This document shows, piece by piece, positions 57,701 to 59,479 of a stretch of 59,479 nt of DNA. The DNA is from Lachnospiraceae bacterium. Lineage in GTDB: Bacteria; Bacillota; Clostridia; Lachnospirales; Lachnospiraceae. A model generated the notes under the pieces. The model saw nothing but the letters and a program-made list of their open reading frames with translations, did no database searches and was not told where the DNA came from. The DNA is taken from contig SVFO01000010.1 in NCBI GenBank assembly GCA_015056795.1, positions 1 through 59,479 on the forward strand, written 5' to 3'. The number at the start of each line of letters is the position of its first letter. Within the stretch, counting starts at the first letter, position 1. Position numbers and translations under genes: made by a program.

Positions 57701-59299
57701 TTACTTAAATCCTTCCACGGCTGCCTTCTGCGCGGGAATGGTATTTACGTATTTCTCGAGGAAGGCATCAAAGCCTGCCACGTCCTCTGCGTCGGGCGCG
57801 ATTGTTGTTCCCGTCTGACCTGCAAAGATCTTCTTCTCCAGATAATCTGCAAGGCCTTCGCCCTCTTCCTTCTCCATCATGTAGCAAGCAAGGATCGCCA
57901 TGCCCCAAGGGCCGCCCTCACTCGCCGTATCCATTACGGTTACAGGTGCGTTCAAGGCTGCTGCCAGCATCTTCTGACCAACCACGGGCGTCTTGAAGAG
58001 TCCGCCGTGACCCATCAGGCTGTCCACGGTGATCTGCTCCTGCTTCAGCAGAATGTCATTACCAACCTTCAGTGCGGCAAGTGCGCTGTACAGATGGCTT
58101 CTCATGAAGTTCGCAAGCGTAAACTTTGCGTCGGGCGTGCGAAGGAACATTGGACGTCCGCCATCATTCAGACCCGTTACGGGTTCGCCTGAAAAGTAGT
58201 TATATGCCATCAGGCCGCCGCAGTCCTTATCAGCCTCCAGAGCCTTGCGATACAGGGTTCCGTAAAGATCGTTCATGGAGGTCTCTATGCCAAACTGCTC
58301 GGAGAACTCCTTGAAGAGGTTCACCCATGCATTCAAGTCGGAGGTACAGTTATTGCAGTGAACCATGGCCACGGGATAACCGTCGGGCGTGGTCACCATG
58401 TCGATCTCCTCATAATACTTGGAAAGTGCCTTCTCCAATACCACCATGGAGAAGATGGAGGTACCTGCGGATACGTTACCGGTGCGAACCTTAACGGCAT
58501 TCGTAGCAACCATGCCAGTGCCTGCATCGCCCTCGGGAGGACACATCGGGCATCCAGGCTCCAGTGCTCCGGTAGGATCGAGGAACTTTGCGCCTTCAGC
58601 AGTCAGCGTACCAGCGTTCTCACCTGCGCGAAGTACCTTAGGCAGGATCTCACGAATCTTCCACTGATAGCCCCAGTCCTTTACGAGATAATCGAACTGA
58701 TCCAGCATTCTCTGGTCGTAATCCATAATCTCGGAATCGATGGGGAACATGCCAGAGGCTTCGCCGATACCCATAACCTTCTGGCCCGTGAGCTTCCAGT
58801 GAATGAAACCAGCCAGCGTCGTAAAGAAGGCGATGTCCTTCACGTGCTTTTCCTGATTTAAGATTGCCTGATAGAGATGCGCAATGCTCCATCTCTGAGG
58901 CACGTTAAATGCAAACAGGGGAGACAGCTCCTTTACTGCCTGTCCCGTCATGGTATTTCTCCAGGTACGGAAGGAAACAAGAAGGTTTCCGTCCTTGTCA
59001 AAGGGCATATAGCCGTGCATCATGCCAGAAAAGCCGATGGCACCCAGCTTCGTCAGTGCCACGCCATATTTCTCCTGAACATCCTTCACTAGGGATGCAT
59101 AGCAGTCCTGAAGACCCGTCTCAATGTCATTCATGCTATAGGTCCAGATCTCATCCTCAAATCTGTTTTCCCAATCATGCACGCCCATGGCGATGGGCTG
59201 ATGGGTTTCATCCACGAGTACTGCCTTGATTCTAGTAGAGCCAAACTCGATCCCAAGGATCGCTTTTCCTGAAAGAATCGCATTCTTTGCAGCTTCCAT
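57701..59299 (-). CDS. FGGY family carbohydrate kinase, probable L-ribulokinase
   Basis: This 532-residue sugar kinase has the phosphate loop [10 protein letters not shown] (16-25), GFSGMMHGY (89-97) and the catalytic Asp258 in EGDAGTG. It belongs to a longer subgroup of FGGY kinases that differs from XylB. The pairing with araD strongly suggests L-ribulose as substrate, but names based on similarity alone vary between xylulokinase and ribulokinase. It has a good promoter at 59409-59437 and a palindrome further upstream. Confidence 0.88.
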   Translation of the reverse strand: MEAAKNAILSGKAILGIEFGSTRIKAVLVDETHQPIAMGVHDWENRFEDEIWTYSMNDIETGLQDCYASLVKDVQEKYGVALTKLGAIGFSGMMHGYMPFDKDGNLLVSFRTWRNTMTGQAVKELSPLFAFNVPQRWSIAHLYQAILNQEKHVKDIAFFTTLAGFIHWKLTGQKVMGIGEASGMFPIDSEIMDYDQRMLDQFDYLVKDWGYQWKIREILPKVLRAGENAGTLTAEGAKFLDPTGALEPGCPMCPPEGDAGTGMVATNAVKVRTGNVSAGTSIFSMVVLEKALSKYYEEIDMVTTPDGYPVAMVHCNNCTSDLNAWVNLFKEFSEQFGIETSMNDLYGTLYRKALEADKDCGGLMAYNYFSGEPVTGLNDGGRPMFLRTPDAKFTLANFMRSHLYSALAALKVGNDILLKQEQITVDSLMGHGGLFKTPVVGQKMLAAALNAPVTVMDTASEGGPWGMAILACYMMEKEEGEGLADYLEKKIFAGQTGTTIAPDAEDVAGFDAFLEKYVNTIPAQKAAVEGFK

Positions 59300-59408
59300 A
59301 CCTGTCTTCCTCTCTTTTCCGCCCTTCGGCCTAAATTGACCGATTTTTACGGCTTTTTTCCTGTTGCCCTTCGGAAATTCCAGCCGGGCACAAAACGCTC
59401 GTGTTATC

Positions 59409-59437
59409 AGTATAAACTAGGCGTTTTCCAACGTCAA
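59409..59437 (-). promoter_or_regulatory. Promoter of the FGGY kinase-araD unit
   Basis: Minus-strand TTGACG (59432-59437), 17-nt spacer, TATACT (59409-59414). Confidence 0.7.
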
Positions 59438-59458
59438 TATTTCCCAGCATTTTCTCTT

Positions 59459-59472
59459 GTAAAACCTTTTAC
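59459..59472. promoter_or_regulatory. Palindromic operator candidate upstream of the FGGY kinase
   Basis: GTAAAA and TTTTAC flank a CC centre about 22 bp upstream of the -35 box. The half-sites resemble those of LacI-family sugar regulators. It differs from the AAACGATTT motif of the xylB and abfA region. Confidence 0.4.
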
Positions 59473-59479
59473 CTTTTTT

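Overview
The window looks like a piece of chromosome from an anaerobic, probably spore-forming Firmicute of the Lachnospiraceae type. The signs are strong AGGAGG-type ribosome binding sites, many consensus sigma-A promoters, a SipL-like SPOCS/LysM sporulation protein, PyrK/PyrD, a Met-specific T-box before metG, tadA followed by an SRP RNA, a CD1871A-type mini-protein, and several Clostridia-centred families of unknown function (DUF4867, DUF5688, DUF6128, DUF1934). No species can be named from sequence alone. Most genes are on the minus strand.

Layout. 1-7 kb: a serine hydrolase, then a pentoside module of alpha-L-arabinofuranosidase, FucI-type sugar isomerase, DUF4867 protein and xylulokinase. 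7.1-7.4 kb: a divergent AT-rich intergenic region with four DnaA boxes. 7.4-11.2 kb (plus): a tocopherol-cyclase-like protein, aroA and a variant carbamate kinase. 11.2-15 kb: DUF5688, an NlpC/P60 cell-wall hydrolase and a trigger-factor-like lipoprotein. 15-24 kb: a small membrane protein, DUF1934, glutamate racemase with an unusual membrane leader, a GntR regulator, ispE, the SipL-like protein, pyrD and pyrK. 24-31 kb: a diguanylate cyclase, DUF951, a YdcF-like protein, a sirtuin, azlCD, and a redox module (TlpA-like lipoprotein, CD1871A mini-protein, polyferredoxin). 31-38 kb: a DUF402 pseudogene, PatB C-S lyase, DUF3737, MATE exporter, a radical SAM activase and an Rpn nuclease/transposase. 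38-48 kb: tadA, fRMsr, DUF4272, SRP RNA, mgtC, a radical SAM protein, DUF6128, a CdaR-like regulator, an MsmX-type ATPase, DUF624, GNAT and a lipase-like hydrolase. 48-54 kb: metG with T-box, a zinc-ribbon membrane protein, 1-Cys peroxiredoxin and a second diguanylate cyclase. 54-59.5 kb: rpe, split transketolase, araD and an FGGY kinase.

The two ends fit together as one pentose pathway. Arabinofuranosidase releases L-arabinose, an isomerase and FGGY kinase would make L-ribulose-5-phosphate, AraD makes D-xylulose-5-phosphate, and Rpe and transketolase feed the pentose phosphate pathway. XylB would serve D-xylulose. No classical AraA is in the window, so the FucI-type isomerase is a candidate for that step.

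The most unusual content is non-coding. (1) Three copies of an approximately 75-85 nt hairpin element share conserved ends and a 7-bp stem block that changes with compensation between copies. (2) Two loci carry arrays of nested stems enclosing GAA-triloop mini-hairpins. (3) A degenerate 52-bp tandem array of about ten units fills 16.57-17.10 kb. (4) 16-17 nt tandem repeats directly abut the stop codons of two unrelated genes. (5) A DnaA-box cluster lies away from any replication gene.
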